Notes: a model not told the origin generated them from the letters alone. A stretch of DNA of 64,000 nt from Bacteroidota bacterium (GCA_030706735.1 JAUZNZ010000012.1:1-64000), one strand, 5' to 3'. Shown: positions 15,384 through 24,761, counted from the first letter of the stretch. Made by a program: numbers and translations.

Positions 15384-18005
15384 CTATTCGTAGCCGCTAT
15401 CGATGTCATCCTCCTCCTCTCCCCACCCGGTTGGCTCGCGGTTGGTTCCGCCCTCATTGCCCACCTGCGGGATCTCATTATCCATCTCCCCGATGGAAAC
15501 AGGCCTCGCCGTCCTATCCCCTATCAGCCAGTACGAGAAAAAGTCGGCCATCCGCCACCAGAAATATTCCGTCATCACCCCATATGCGTGACGCTGCCCC
15601 GGCAATAACACGAGATCGAACCGCTTGTCCGCCTTGATCAATGCATTGGCCAGCCGGATCGTATTGCCCGGATGCACATTGTTATCGATATCCCCGGTCG
15701 ATAAAAGCAGATTCCCTTTCAGATGGCTCGCGATCTCAGGGTTCTTTTCAATCGAATACAGGAAGCTCGTATCCCCCTTATCACTGACCATCTCTTTCAC
15801 CCCATTATGTTTTTCACTCCACCACCGATTATAGATGGAGTTGTCGTGATTGCCGGACGACGATACAGCCACTTTGAAAAAATCGGGATAGACCAGCATC
15901 GCGGCGGTACTCATAAACCCGCCACCGCTGTGACCATGGATACCTACCCGGTCGATATCGATAAAGGAATAACGATCGGCAAGCTGTTCCGCGACCGCCT
16001 TCTTATCTGCGAGTCCGTAATCACGCAGATTGCCATACCCATAATTGTGATACCATTTACTCCTCGACGGGTTGCCGCCACGGTTGCCAACCGTAATGAC
16101 GATCATCCCCAGCTGCGCAAGCCGCTCCGTCCGATCCATCGCGCGTGAAAAAGACTTATTCACCGACTCGGTCTGTGGACCGGGATAAACATATTCCATC
16201 AGCGGATACTTCTTCGTACTATCAAAATTGAACGGTTTGTACATGACCCCATACAAATCGGTGATGCCGTCATCGGCTTTAACCGAAAAGGGCTGCGGAA
16301 ATTTATACCCCGCCGCGAAAAGCGCATGCAGATCGGCCGTTTCGAGGTCCATGATCTTTCTCCCGGTGCTGGAATATAGCGCCGATTTAGGCACGGTATT
16401 TACCCGTGAGTAGTTATCGACAAAGAACTCATGGTCATCATTCATGTTCCCGATATGATCGAAGTCGCCCGGGTCCAGCATCGTGAGACCGCTACCATCC
16501 AGGCTCACTTTGTACAGATGAAGATAGTAAGGGTCTTCCCCTTCCTCCCTGTTGTTAGCGGTAAAATAGAGCAGCCTTTTCTTTTCATCGATGCCGATGA
16601 TGTCCTGGCAGTGGAAAGGTCCGCTCGTGATGCGGTTCTCCAGTTTACCGTTGCCGTCATACAAATAGAAATGCGCCCATCCGTCGCGTTCGCTCCATTC
16701 GATCAGCTCGCGCCCCTCATTCACCAGACCCAGCCGGCGCAGCTCGACATACGTATTCAGGCGTTCCTGTATCAGCGGCCGGGCCACGCTGTCGCCTACC
16801 GTTACGGAGCAAACGTCGATGCGTTTCAGATCGCGGCTGGTGCGCGTGAAATAGAATGTCGAAGGGGTGCCAAGCCAGTATTGGACGCGGTAATCATCGT
16901 CACGACGGGCTTCCCTTGGCGGCGCGGACCAAATGGCGATGTCCTGATCCTTGAATCCAGCCGTGCCGATCACCTGGTGTGTAAACGACGTCATATCAAA
17001 GACCACCAGATGGTCAATAGGCGCTTCCTTTTCGCCGGGCATCACATACTTATACGTCTCCAGCGTCGGCCTCGGATCCGCAAGGGAGTTGATGACCCAG
17101 AGGTCATGCACCTTCCGCTCATCGGAACGCGACATGGCGAAATGTTTCGAGTCGGGACTCCAGAAAAGCTGGGCCTCCTTTCGTTTGTCCTTGTTCTTTT
17201 CCTTGTCGACATTCGTTTCTCCGCCGCCGCCCGGGCCCTTACTTTGATAACCGTAATCCTCTACACCATCTGTGGTCAGCGCATGTTCTACGATGCTGCT
17301 GTCCTCCTCGTTCTTCAGCGCCTTCGTATAATTGGCCCGGTCCATCCAGAACAGGTTGTAGTGACGGCTGAAAACGATCGTGTTGCTGTCCGGAGAGATA
17401 TTTGCCCATATCGGTTTATGTTTGGGTTTTTTGTAACCGGTCATCTCGGTGAGCCTTCCATCCAGCAGATTGTATTCGAAATAATAGACCTTTTTCTGAC
17501 GGGCACTTGCCGCTGCCTGACCGCCGGCATTCCCTCCGCCTCGACGACGGTTAACCTCCCCGCCATTACCTCCCCTTCGCTCGCCCCCGCCTTCCGCGGA
17601 ATCTTTTTTATCGGCATCCTCACTGCTCTTCACCTCGAATTGGATCCAGTTCTCGTCCTTGATAAAATGAATACTGTCCAGACCGAGATGTCGTGCGTCG
17701 AACGGTTCTTTAACGATCATGGAAATAAGGGACGCCAAATGGTCCCTGTCGAATAGCTCCCTTTTCTCGCCCTTCGCGGGGTCGACGATAAACCACTTCT
17801 TTCCCTCCGAGGTCTCATACATGTACCAAAAACGGTTGGACCTTTTCAGCCAGTGAGGGTCGACCGAAAGGGAGAAGACCATCTTCTCCAGCTTTCGCGG
17901 CGAAAAACGGGCAGCGGCCTTGTAATTGGCGGTGGTAATGGGGGTCTGCTGCGCTAAGGCACCAGCAGTTACTGCCAGCAATAGGCCGGCGATTATATAT
18001 CGCAT
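15384..18005 (-). CDS. S9-family serine peptidase (dipeptidyl peptidase IV / prolyl oligopeptidase type), secreted
   Basis: The 873-residue protein starts with a signal peptide (MRYIIAGLLLAVTAGALAQ), followed by a DPP-IV-like beta-propeller and a C-terminal alpha/beta hydrolase. The nucleophile is Ser693 in GIHGHSGGGF; acid and histidine follow in DIDNNVHPGNT and GQRHAYG. Such enzymes trim proline-containing peptides in the periplasm. An unusual Gly/Arg-rich low-complexity insertion (about residues 128-172) interrupts the propeller. The gene starts 31 bases after the DksA-like gene stop and may be read with it. Confidence 0.92.
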   Translation of the reverse strand: MRYIIAGLLLAVTAGALAQQTPITTANYKAAARFSPRKLEKMVFSLSVDPHWLKRSNRFWYMYETSEGKKWFIVDPAKGEKRELFDRDHLASLISMIVKEPFDARHLGLDSIHFIKDENWIQFEVKSSEDADKKDSAEGGGERRGGNGGEVNRRRGGGNAGGQAAASARQKKVYYFEYNLLDGRLTEMTGYKKPKHKPIWANISPDSNTIVFSRHYNLFWMDRANYTKALKNEEDSSIVEHALTTDGVEDYGYQSKGPGGGGETNVDKEKNKDKRKEAQLFWSPDSKHFAMSRSDERKVHDLWVINSLADPRPTLETYKYVMPGEKEAPIDHLVVFDMTSFTHQVIGTAGFKDQDIAIWSAPPREARRDDDYRVQYWLGTPSTFYFTRTSRDLKRIDVCSVTVGDSVARPLIQERLNTYVELRRLGLVNEGRELIEWSERDGWAHFYLYDGNGKLENRITSGPFHCQDIIGIDEKKRLLYFTANNREEGEDPYYLHLYKVSLDGSGLTMLDPGDFDHIGNMNDDHEFFVDNYSRVNTVPKSALYSSTGRKIMDLETADLHALFAAGYKFPQPFSVKADDGITDLYGVMYKPFNFDSTKKYPLMEYVYPGPQTESVNKSFSRAMDRTERLAQLGMIVITVGNRGGNPSRSKWYHNYGYGNLRDYGLADKKAVAEQLADRYSFIDIDRVGIHGHSGGGFMSTAAMLVYPDFFKVAVSSSGNHDNSIYNRWWSEKHNGVKEMVSDKGDTSFLYSIEKNPEIASHLKGNLLLSTGDIDNNVHPGNTIRLANALIKADKRFDLVLLPGQRHAYGVMTEYFWWRMADFFSYWLIGDRTARPVSIGEMDNEIPQVGNEGGTNREPTGWGEEEDDIDSGYE

Positions 18006-18036
18006 AATCGAGAATTTGCGCGAAAAACCGCCCCCC

Positions 18037-19035
18037 TTATTTATTCATCATCTGCTTGGCCTCGATGCTGAGGGTGGCATGGGGTACCGCCCTGAGCCTT
18101 GCCTTATCGATGAGCTTGCCGGTGACCCGGCAAATACCATAGGTCTTATTTTCGATACGCATCAATGCCTTTTCCAGGTGGTCGATGAACGTGATCTGGC
18201 GGCTGGCCATCTGGCTCAACTGCTCCCTTTCCATGCTCATGCTGCCATCTTCCATGGTCATATAGCGGGCGTCATCATTGTCGCCTCCCATTTCATCTTT
18301 GCGCGTGATCAATCCCTGCAGGTAGGCCAATTCTTTTTTCGCTGCGTCCAGCTTGCGGTTGATCAGGTCTCTAAATTCTCCAAGTTCGGCATCGCTGTAT
18401 CTCATAGTGGGTCCTGTTTGTTCTTCTTGTGGTGTGTCTAAAACAGATTTCGTGAACTCCGGTTCATATTTTCGAACCGTTTTCGTTTTCATTTCAGGTA
18501 TAACGACTTTAACCGGTTTGGCCGGCGGGATGACTTTCTTGGGTTCGGGCTTGGGCAGCGGCAAAATGGCCTCGGGCATCTTGACCAGGGGCTTCTTGGG
18601 CTCTTCCTTTACCACGGGCTTAACGCCGGACGTCTGAGGGGTAAGCTTGGAGGGAGCAGCCGGTTGGGACTGCGGGTGCCGGGACAAGGATTTGGCCGCG
18701 GCAGCCGGAACAGATTTGCCATGAACGGGGGAAACCGCCCTGGAGGGGGAAACAACTCCTTTCAAGGCCGGACCGGATTTGGATGCAGGGGAGACGGCCT
18801 TGGCGGGGGCCGCCTTCTTCGAATGAACCGGAGTAGCCGGCCTCTTGCTGACGGGGGCACTCTTCTTACCTACCTGTTTGGCACTACCCTTGGCCGGAGC
18901 CGCGGATGTTTTCCTGGCCTTGCTACCACCTGACGAATGAGCAGGTTTTGCAGCCGCCTTCTTCGCGGGCGCCGCCTTTTTCGCCGGGGTGCTGGTCTTC
19001 TTAGCGGGTTTTGCCGCTTTCTTCTTGGTTGCCAT
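18037..19035 (-). CDS. DksA/TraR-like protein with a long histone-H1-like tail and degenerate zinc finger
   Basis: The ATG at 19033-19035 (MATKKKAAKPAKK) gives 332 residues; an earlier in-frame ATG at 19059 lies inside ileS. Residues 1-200 are Lys/Ala/Pro/Ser-rich, like histone H1 or bacterial HU-type tails. From about residue 211 (MRYSDAELGEFRDLI) comes a DksA-like coiled coil and the C-terminal block YGICRVTGKLIDKARL. In classical DksA this block is a C4 zinc finger; here only Cys302 remains. Family members bind the RNA polymerase secondary channel; the basic tail suggests nucleic-acid contact. It follows ileS by 4 bases. Confidence 0.88.
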   Translation of the reverse strand: MATKKKAAKPAKKTSTPAKKAAPAKKAAAKPAHSSGGSKARKTSAAPAKGSAKQVGKKSAPVSKRPATPVHSKKAAPAKAVSPASKSGPALKGVVSPSRAVSPVHGKSVPAAAAKSLSRHPQSQPAAPSKLTPQTSGVKPVVKEEPKKPLVKMPEAILPLPKPEPKKVIPPAKPVKVVIPEMKTKTVRKYEPEFTKSVLDTPQEEQTGPTMRYSDAELGEFRDLINRKLDAAKKELAYLQGLITRKDEMGGDNDDARYMTMEDGSMSMEREQLSQMASRQITFIDHLEKALMRIENKTYGICRVTGKLIDKARLRAVPHATLSIEAKQMMNK

Positions 19036-19039
19036 ACAG

Positions 19040-22000
19040 TTAGGCTTTTTTAGTAACAAACACTTTTAAAAGAACATCATTAACTTCAATTTCAGTGCCA
19101 TTAGCTATTTCGGGTACCAATTCTATGGAATCTGCCAAAATTTCCGCGCAAATATAGTCTTTAAATGTGGTCAGGGAATCCTTCAGACCCGGGCCATCCG
19201 CGATCTTAACCAGGATCCTATCGGTAAGATCATAGCCATTGTCCTTGCGGATCTTCTGGATACGATTGACGAGCTCGCGGGCATTGCCTTCTCCGGCCAG
19301 TTCGGGGGTGACGGTCACGTCGAGAGCGACCGTGAGAGTACCCTTATTGGCGACTACCCAGCCGGGTATGTCCTCACTGGCAATCTCCACTTCATTAACC
19401 TGTAATATTAAGGGTTCGCTATCAATTAACAAAGTATAATTGCCGTCTTTTTCCAATTTTGAAATGTCATCCTGCGAAAACCCGGCAAGTGCTGCACTGA
19501 CGGCTTTCATTTTACTTCCCAGCCTCTTTCCGAGGGCTGAAAAATTAGGCTTGATCTTCTTCTTGATAAAGCCATCCGTGGTCGACAAATATTGAATGTC
19601 CTTGATATTGACCTCCGATTTGATCAGCTCGCCTACCCTTTCCAGTTGCTGTTTCATAGCCGGGTTCGACACCGGGATCAGCACCTTTTGCAGGGGCTGA
19701 CGGACCTTGATATTGACTTTCTTGCGGAGCGAGAGGATCAGGGAACTGGTGTCCTGCGCAAGTTGCATCCGTTCTTCCAATCCCGGATCGATCTCCGCCG
19801 CATCGGCCGTCGGAAAATCGGTATGGTGAACGGATTTTTGCCCGCTCCGTCCCGTCACGCTATCCAGGTTCATGAACAGCCAGTCGGAAAAGAAAGGGCT
19901 CACGGGGGCCATCAGTCTGGCGACCGTCTCCAGGCATTCATACAGGGTCTGATAGGCACAGATCTTGTCCCGCTCGTATTCGCCCTTCCAGAAACGGCGC
20001 CGGCAAAGCCGTACGTACCAGTTGCTCAGGTGCTCGTCCACGAAGTCTTCGATCAGCCTTCCCGCCAGGGTGGGCTCATAGTCGTCGAACCCGGCATTCA
20101 CCCGGGTAACCAGGCTATTTAACGAAGAAAGGATCCACCGGTCGATTTCCGGACGCTCCGCCGCGGGGATACGGGCCTCCGCAAAAGCGAAGCCGTCCAC
20201 GTTGGCATATAGGGCAAAGAATTGGTACGTATTATATAAGGTGCCGAAGAACTTTCGCTGCGCCTCCCTGATGCCGTCTACATCGAATTTCATGCTTTCC
20301 CAGGGCGAAGCATTCGTGATCAGGTACCAACGCGTGGCATCGGCGCCGAACTTCTCGATGGTCTCGAAAGGGTTGACGACATTTCCGAGACGCTTCGACA
20401 TCTTGTTGCCGTTCTTGTCCAGCACCAATCCGTTGGAGACGCAGGTCTTATACGCGACGCTGTCGAAAAGCATAACGGCCAGGGCATGGAGGGTATAGAA
20501 CCAGCCCCGGGTCTGATCCACGCCTTCGGCGATGAAGTCCGCAGGGAACGCCTCTCCGGGCGGATGGCCCGAAGCCCCCTCTACCATCTGCTTGTTCTCG
20601 AATGGGAAATGCCACTGCGCATAGGGCATGGCGCCCGAATCGAACCAGACGTCGACCAGGTCGGGTATCCGTCGCATCGGCTTACCGTTCTCGCTGAGCA
20701 GAACGATCTCATCCACAAAGGGCTTGTGCAGGTCAGCCGTGAGCGAATCGATATACGCTTCGGATTCCCCTGCTCCCGCCGCCGATACCCCCTTCGTCAT
20801 GGCCCCCGCAGCTACCGAACGTCGGATCTCTTCTTTCAACTCCGCGATGGAGCCGATGCATTTTTCCTCCTTTCCATCTTCCGTTCTCCAGATAGGCAGC
20901 GGCGTACCCCAATAACGGCTGCGGCTCAGGTTCCAATCGACCATATTCTCAAGCCAGTTGCCGAAGCGTCCCTCGCCTGTAGAACGAGGCTTCCAATTGA
21001 TGGTCTTGTTCAATTCCACCATCCTGTCTTTAACGGCCGTCGTACGGATGAACCAGGCATCCAGCGGATAATAGAGGATGGGTTTATCGGTCCGCCAGCA
21101 ATGCGGATAGTTATGTTCGTATTTTTCGATCTTGAAGGCGCGGTTCTCTTTTTTCAGCTTGACGCAGATATCCACGTTCACGTCCACATAGTTCGGATCG
21201 TCCTTGTAGTTCTTGACATAGCGGTTGCTGAACTCTCCCAGGCCTTCGACGAACTTTCCTTGCTTGTCGACCATGACCAGGATGCCCAGGTTATATTTCC
21301 GGCCCACTTTGAAGTCATCAGCGCCAAATGCCGGCGCGGTATGCACAATGCCAGTGCCGTCCTCGGTGGTTACGAAGTCGCCGGGCACGACCCTGAACGG
21401 ATCGGCGCCTTTACCGGCCTTGCCGGGGCTATTGGCCTCATAGGGCAGGAGCTGCTCATAACGGCAGCCCTCCAACTGACTGCCTTTGAACGAACTGAGT
21501 ATTTTCCAGGGGAGTACCTTGTCCCCTTCCCTATACCCGCTGAAGTCACCATTCTCCCCTTCCGGTTTGAAATACCTGTCCACGAGGGCCTTGGCCAGTA
21601 TGACGTGAACGGGCAGATGGGTATAGGGATTGAAGGTCTTTACCAATACGTAGTCGATCTGTGGACCGACCGTCAGACCGAGATTGGAGGGCAGGGTCCA
21701 GGGCGTGGTCGTCCAGGCCAGGAAAAAGAGTTCCTGCCCCGTGTCCGCGTTGTCCACCTCGCCGGTCCCCGCCTTTTCGGCTGCTGCAAAAAGAAATTCG
21801 CTTTTCGGATCCTTCAGGGCCTTGAACATGGCCACCGCCGAGGTGTCCTTCACATCTTTATAGGTGCCGGGCTGGTTCAGCTCATGGGAGCTCAGGCCCG
21901 TGCCGGCGGCCGGAGAATAGGGCTGGATGCTTACGCTCTCGTATAAGTAGTCTTTCTTGTATAGTTCCTTTAACAGCCACCATAAGGTTTCGATATAGTC

Positions 22001-22465
22001 GCTTTCGAAGGTGATATAGGGGTCCTTCAGATCCACCCAATAGCCCATCCGGCGGGTCAAATCATCCCACTTATCCTTGTATTTCAATACTTCATGACGG
22101 CAGGTGGCGTTGTAGTCGGCAACGGAGATCCGCTTGCCGATGTCTTCCTTGGTAATCCCCAGCATTTTCTCGACCCCCAGCTCCACCGGCAGGCCATGCG
22201 TGTCCCAGCCTCCTTTCCGTTTGACCTGGTAGCCCTTCATGGTCTTGTAGCGGCAGACCAGGTCCTTTAAGGTCCGGCTGATCACGTGGTGTATGCCGGG
22301 AAGCCCGTTGGCGCTGGGCGGACCTTCATAAAATACATACGGGGTGCGACCCTCCCGCAAGGAAACGCTCTTTTCAAAGGCCTCTTCCGCCTCCCATTTA
22401 GCGAGTAGGTCCCTTCCGATGGACGGGAGGTCCAATTGCTGATATTCCGCATATTTTCCTGCCAT
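19040..22465 (-). CDS. ileS: Isoleucyl-tRNA synthetase
   Basis: The 1141-residue protein is a class I synthetase with the HIGH-type motif (PGIHHV within the first 80 residues), HGLPVE, the editing (CP1) domain including the TAPAFGADDF block, the KMSKR signature (GNKMSKRLGNVV) and a long anticodon-binding C-terminus. It charges tRNA-Ile with isoleucine and edits valine. It heads a likely operon with the DksA-like protein and then the S9 peptidase. A TAnnTTTG element lies 23 bases upstream. Confidence 0.97.
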   Translation of the reverse strand: MAGKYAEYQQLDLPSIGRDLLAKWEAEEAFEKSVSLREGRTPYVFYEGPPSANGLPGIHHVISRTLKDLVCRYKTMKGYQVKRKGGWDTHGLPVELGVEKMLGITKEDIGKRISVADYNATCRHEVLKYKDKWDDLTRRMGYWVDLKDPYITFESDYIETLWWLLKELYKKDYLYESVSIQPYSPAAGTGLSSHELNQPGTYKDVKDTSAVAMFKALKDPKSEFLFAAAEKAGTGEVDNADTGQELFFLAWTTTPWTLPSNLGLTVGPQIDYVLVKTFNPYTHLPVHVILAKALVDRYFKPEGENGDFSGYREGDKVLPWKILSSFKGSQLEGCRYEQLLPYEANSPGKAGKGADPFRVVPGDFVTTEDGTGIVHTAPAFGADDFKVGRKYNLGILVMVDKQGKFVEGLGEFSNRYVKNYKDDPNYVDVNVDICVKLKKENRAFKIEKYEHNYPHCWRTDKPILYYPLDAWFIRTTAVKDRMVELNKTINWKPRSTGEGRFGNWLENMVDWNLSRSRYWGTPLPIWRTEDGKEEKCIGSIAELKEEIRRSVAAGAMTKGVSAAGAGESEAYIDSLTADLHKPFVDEIVLLSENGKPMRRIPDLVDVWFDSGAMPYAQWHFPFENKQMVEGASGHPPGEAFPADFIAEGVDQTRGWFYTLHALAVMLFDSVAYKTCVSNGLVLDKNGNKMSKRLGNVVNPFETIEKFGADATRWYLITNASPWESMKFDVDGIREAQRKFFGTLYNTYQFFALYANVDGFAFAEARIPAAERPEIDRWILSSLNSLVTRVNAGFDDYEPTLAGRLIEDFVDEHLSNWYVRLCRRRFWKGEYERDKICAYQTLYECLETVARLMAPVSPFFSDWLFMNLDSVTGRSGQKSVHHTDFPTADAAEIDPGLEERMQLAQDTSSLILSLRKKVNIKVRQPLQKVLIPVSNPAMKQQLERVGELIKSEVNIKDIQYLSTTDGFIKKKIKPNFSALGKRLGSKMKAVSAALAGFSQDDISKLEKDGNYTLLIDSEPLILQVNEVEIASEDIPGWVVANKGTLTVALDVTVTPELAGEGNARELVNRIQKIRKDNGYDLTDRILVKIADGPGLKDSLTTFKDYICAEILADSIELVPEIANGTEIEVNDVLLKVFVTKKA

Positions 22466-22488
22466 AGATCCGCTATTGAAGAGGGGTG

Positions 22489-22496
22489 CAAAGTTA
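22489..22496 (-). promoter_or_regulatory. Promoter -7 element for ileS
   Basis: Minus strand TAACTTTG, a full TAnnTTTG match 23 bases before the ileS start; no clear upstream partner. Confidence 0.5.
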
Positions 22497-22768
22497 TGGG
22501 AATTAAGGCTGTTTTTTTGAAATGTTAAAGGTTTGCCAAATAGGCCCTATGCGAAGAGCCACAAGTCGGAGTTATCCACAATTCGGGCCTTTGGCATAAT
22601 TTATGGTTATTACTAGTTGACCTTGATAAAAACACGGGAAGCTCGTAATTCCCAAGCTCATATACATAAAAACATTGGAAATTCCCTTAATGAATGCATT
22701 GTAAATCAATCATTTACGAACTCATTAGCGGAAAAACTCTTTCTACGGTTTAGGGTTTAGGGGTTAAA

Positions 22769-22792
22769 AAGGGGGGTATTCCTACTCCCCTT
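22769..22792 (-). terminator. Hairpin with T-run on the minus strand
   Basis: AAGGGGGGTA pairs with TACTCCCCTT (10 bp, one G-T) around a TTCC loop. On the minus strand it is followed by TTTTT, as in a rho-independent terminator, although no recognised gene lies between it and the hemJ terminator. Confidence 0.5.
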
Positions 22793-23010
22793 CCTTTTCA
22801 CTAACCGTTGTCCCGTCTTCCCTGATCGCCCTTATTAATCCTTATTCAACATAGGTTCTAACGAATTGAGATCCGTCACCCCCCGTTTTTAATCTCTGAT
22901 ATTACCTTGGAAGAAACCATTGTAGACACCACCGAAAAATTATTCCAATCCTGAACGACCACATCAGCGGTTCAGTTTCCTGAAAAACTACCTTTTTACC
23001 CCGGATAGTA

Positions 23011-23044
23011 AAAAAGCCTTTTGACGTAAGTCGGGAGGTTTTTT
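23011..23044 (-). terminator. Terminator downstream of hemJ
   Basis: A 15-bp stem (with four G-T pairs) around a GTAA loop, ending in a run of T on the minus strand, 42 bases beyond the hemJ stop. It would end the hemH-hemJ transcript. Confidence 0.7.
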
Positions 23045-23085
23045 GCTTTGTGGGCCGTTCTGATGGCCGCCTGGCCCTGGCGCGC

Positions 23086-23619
23086 CTACTTCCTGTTTCG
23101 AAGCACCTTATAGATCCGGATGGCCGCCATCAGCGCCACCACGAAGAGCAGCAGCCCGGCAAGCCCCCAGGCCCAGCTCATATTGTCCTTGACCTCGGCC
23201 AGCAGGACGATCGCCACAAGAAATACGGTGGCCACCTCATTCCAGACGCGCAGTTGCTGCGACGTATACCGGAAAACGCCCTTCATTTGCTGATTATAAA
23301 TGGCTTGCAGGGAGAAATGATAGCCGTAAAGGCCGACGACAAAGCATAGTTTGATCAGCAACCAGGCCGGCATCGAACCCAGCAAAAAGAACATCCAGGG
23401 GCCGAAGATCAGCGTGAGAATGGCGGAAGGCCAGGTGATCCCCAGCCAAAGGCGCCTGATCATGACCCGGAACTGCTGCATCAGGATGGTCCGTTCCGGC
23501 TCGCTCTTTCCTGCGGCTTCCGTATGGTATACGAACAGGCGAACCATGTAGAACAACCCGCTGAACCAGGTGACAATAAAGATGACATGCAGGGATTTGA
23601 CGTATAAATAATAGTGCAT
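23086..23619 (-). CDS. hemJ: HemJ-type protoporphyrinogen IX oxidase (CopD-like membrane protein)
   Basis: The ATG at 23617-23619 (MHYYLYVKSLHVIFIVTWFS) gives a 177-residue protein with four or five membrane helices and the HemJ/UPF0093 pattern: an early His in the first helix, then MVRLFVYHTEA and RLWLGITWPSAI. HemJ oxidises protoporphyrinogen IX to protoporphyrin IX in the inner membrane. It is 8 bases behind hemH and opposite the rest of the heme genes, which supports the assignment. The longer open frame upstream belongs to the hemH region in another frame. Confidence 0.9.
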   Translation of the reverse strand: MHYYLYVKSLHVIFIVTWFSGLFYMVRLFVYHTEAAGKSEPERTILMQQFRVMIRRLWLGITWPSAILTLIFGPWMFFLLGSMPAWLLIKLCFVVGLYGYHFSLQAIYNQQMKGVFRYTSQQLRVWNEVATVFLVAIVLLAEVKDNMSWAWGLAGLLLFVVALMAAIRIYKVLRNRK

Positions 23620-23627
23620 AGCGCAAG

Positions 23628-24677
23628 TTACTGATCGGCTGCCGACCAGCCGCCCTCCCGTTCCTCCACCCAGCCCGCCAACGCCTCTACCCAGAGCGGG
23701 CTCGTGTTCAGGCAGGGGATCATCGCATAACTCTCCCCGCCCGCTTTCAGAAAGGTTTCCTTCCCCCGCATCGCGATCTCTTCCAGGGTCTCCAAACAAT
23801 CGCTCACAAAGGCCGGACAAAGGATCAGCAGTTTCTTGATCCCCTCCCCTGGCATTTCCTCCAGCCGGATATCGGTGAAGGGTTCCAGCCAACCCTTGCC
23901 CAGCCGGGATTGAAAGCTGACGCTGTGCTTCTCCGGGGGGATGCCGAGCAACCTGACCAGTTCCCGCGTCGTTACAAAACACTGATGCCGGTAGCATCGG
24001 GCATGCGCCGGCGAGGACACCTCACAACAATCGGTAGAGCAAAGGCAGTGATGGCCGGTAATATCACTCTTTCGGATATGCCTTCCGGGCACTCCATGAT
24101 AACTGAACAGGATATGGTCGAACTCCCTCAAAAGCCAGGGTCGCATATGCTCGCTCATGGCATGCAGGTAATGCCGCTCATTATAGAAAGGGGGTATGAA
24201 CCGCAGCGCGAACCCATATTTCTTCTTTCGATGCACCGCCTTCGCGTGCTCGACGGCCGTCTCATAGCTGGACATCGCATAATGGGGGTAGAGCGGAACG
24301 GCAATCACCTCTTCGAGTCCCGGCGCACGTTCCAGGAGTCGCTCATAGGCCTGCTGCATGCCTGGCCGCCCATATCGCATGGCGACCTCTACCGGCGCTC
24401 CGACCTTTTTCTGCAACGCCTCCCGGAGCTGGTGGGTCAGTACGACCAGGGGCGATCCTTCCTCGGTCCAGATCATCTTATACGCTTCGGCCGACTTGGC
24501 CGCCCGGAAGGGGACGATCAGCCCCCCGACCAGGATCTTACGGAACAGCCAGGGGTAATCGATCACCCTCCCATCCATCAGAAATTCCATTAAATAGCGG
24601 TGTACGTCGGCCGTAGCGGTAGAATCCGGGGAGCCCAGGTTCATGAGGATTATTCCTGTCTTGTGGTCTGTTGCCAT
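23628..24677 (-). CDS. hemH: Ferrochelatase
   Basis: With the start at 24675-24677 (MATDHKTGIILMNLG) the product has 349 residues. GIILMNLGSPD is the N-terminal family block, and LFSYHGVPGRH carries the catalytic His194; a conserved Glu region (CLETLEEI) follows. Ferrochelatase inserts Fe(II) into protoporphyrin IX, the last heme step. The segment at residues 211-233 holds six Cys (211, 213, 217, 218, 228, 233), which could ligate an iron-sulphur cluster as in some other bacterial ferrochelatases (inference). It forms an operon with hemJ and is divergent from hemA. Confidence 0.95.
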   Translation of the reverse strand: MATDHKTGIILMNLGSPDSTATADVHRYLMEFLMDGRVIDYPWLFRKILVGGLIVPFRAAKSAEAYKMIWTEEGSPLVVLTHQLREALQKKVGAPVEVAMRYGRPGMQQAYERLLERAPGLEEVIAVPLYPHYAMSSYETAVEHAKAVHRKKKYGFALRFIPPFYNERHYLHAMSEHMRPWLLREFDHILFSYHGVPGRHIRKSDITGHHCLCSTDCCEVSSPAHARCYRHQCFVTTRELVRLLGIPPEKHSVSFQSRLGKGWLEPFTDIRLEEMPGEGIKKLLILCPAFVSDCLETLEEIAMRGKETFLKAGGESYAMIPCLNTSPLWVEALAGWVEEREGGWSAADQ

Positions 24678-24689
24678 AGTATTGATCCG

Positions 24690-24697
24690 CAAAGGTA
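24690..24697 (-). promoter_or_regulatory. Promoter -7 element for hemH-hemJ
   Basis: Minus strand TACCTTTG, full TAnnTTTG match, 12 bases before the chosen hemH ATG. This fits the start at 24677 and not the in-frame ATG at 24692, which would overlap the element. Confidence 0.5.
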
Positions 24698-24753
24698 AAG
24701 GACAAATGACAGTCTAATGACATTAAAAAGAGCTAACTAGCATCCGACGCAAT

Positions 24754-24761
24754 TACTTTTG
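24754..24761 (+). promoter_or_regulatory. Promoter -7 element for the hemA operon
   Basis: TACTTTTG, full match, 26 bases before the hemA ATG, in the 110-base divergent hemH/hemA gap. No TTTG at the right distance. Confidence 0.45.

Larger units (their letters stand above)
22466..23085. other. Long intergenic region upstream of ileS
   Basis: These 620 bases hold no convincing open frame. They contain the ileS -7 element, a strong hairpin at 22769-22792 and the hemJ terminator at 23011-23044. The central part is AT-rich. A small RNA between the two hairpins on the minus strand is possible but not supported by any family match. Confidence 0.5.

Noticed and set aside
16431-17756. A 441-codon open frame on the plus strand
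   Set aside because: It is antisense to the S9 peptidase, whose family motifs are clear, and the translation shows no domain pattern; it results from codon bias of the real gene.
20486-21946. A 486-codon open frame on the plus strand
   Set aside because: It lies opposite ileS and has no recognisable family features.
23620-23997. N-terminal extension of the hemJ frame
   Set aside because: The extra residues are Gly/Arg-rich out-of-frame hemH sequence; HemJ is complete from 23619.
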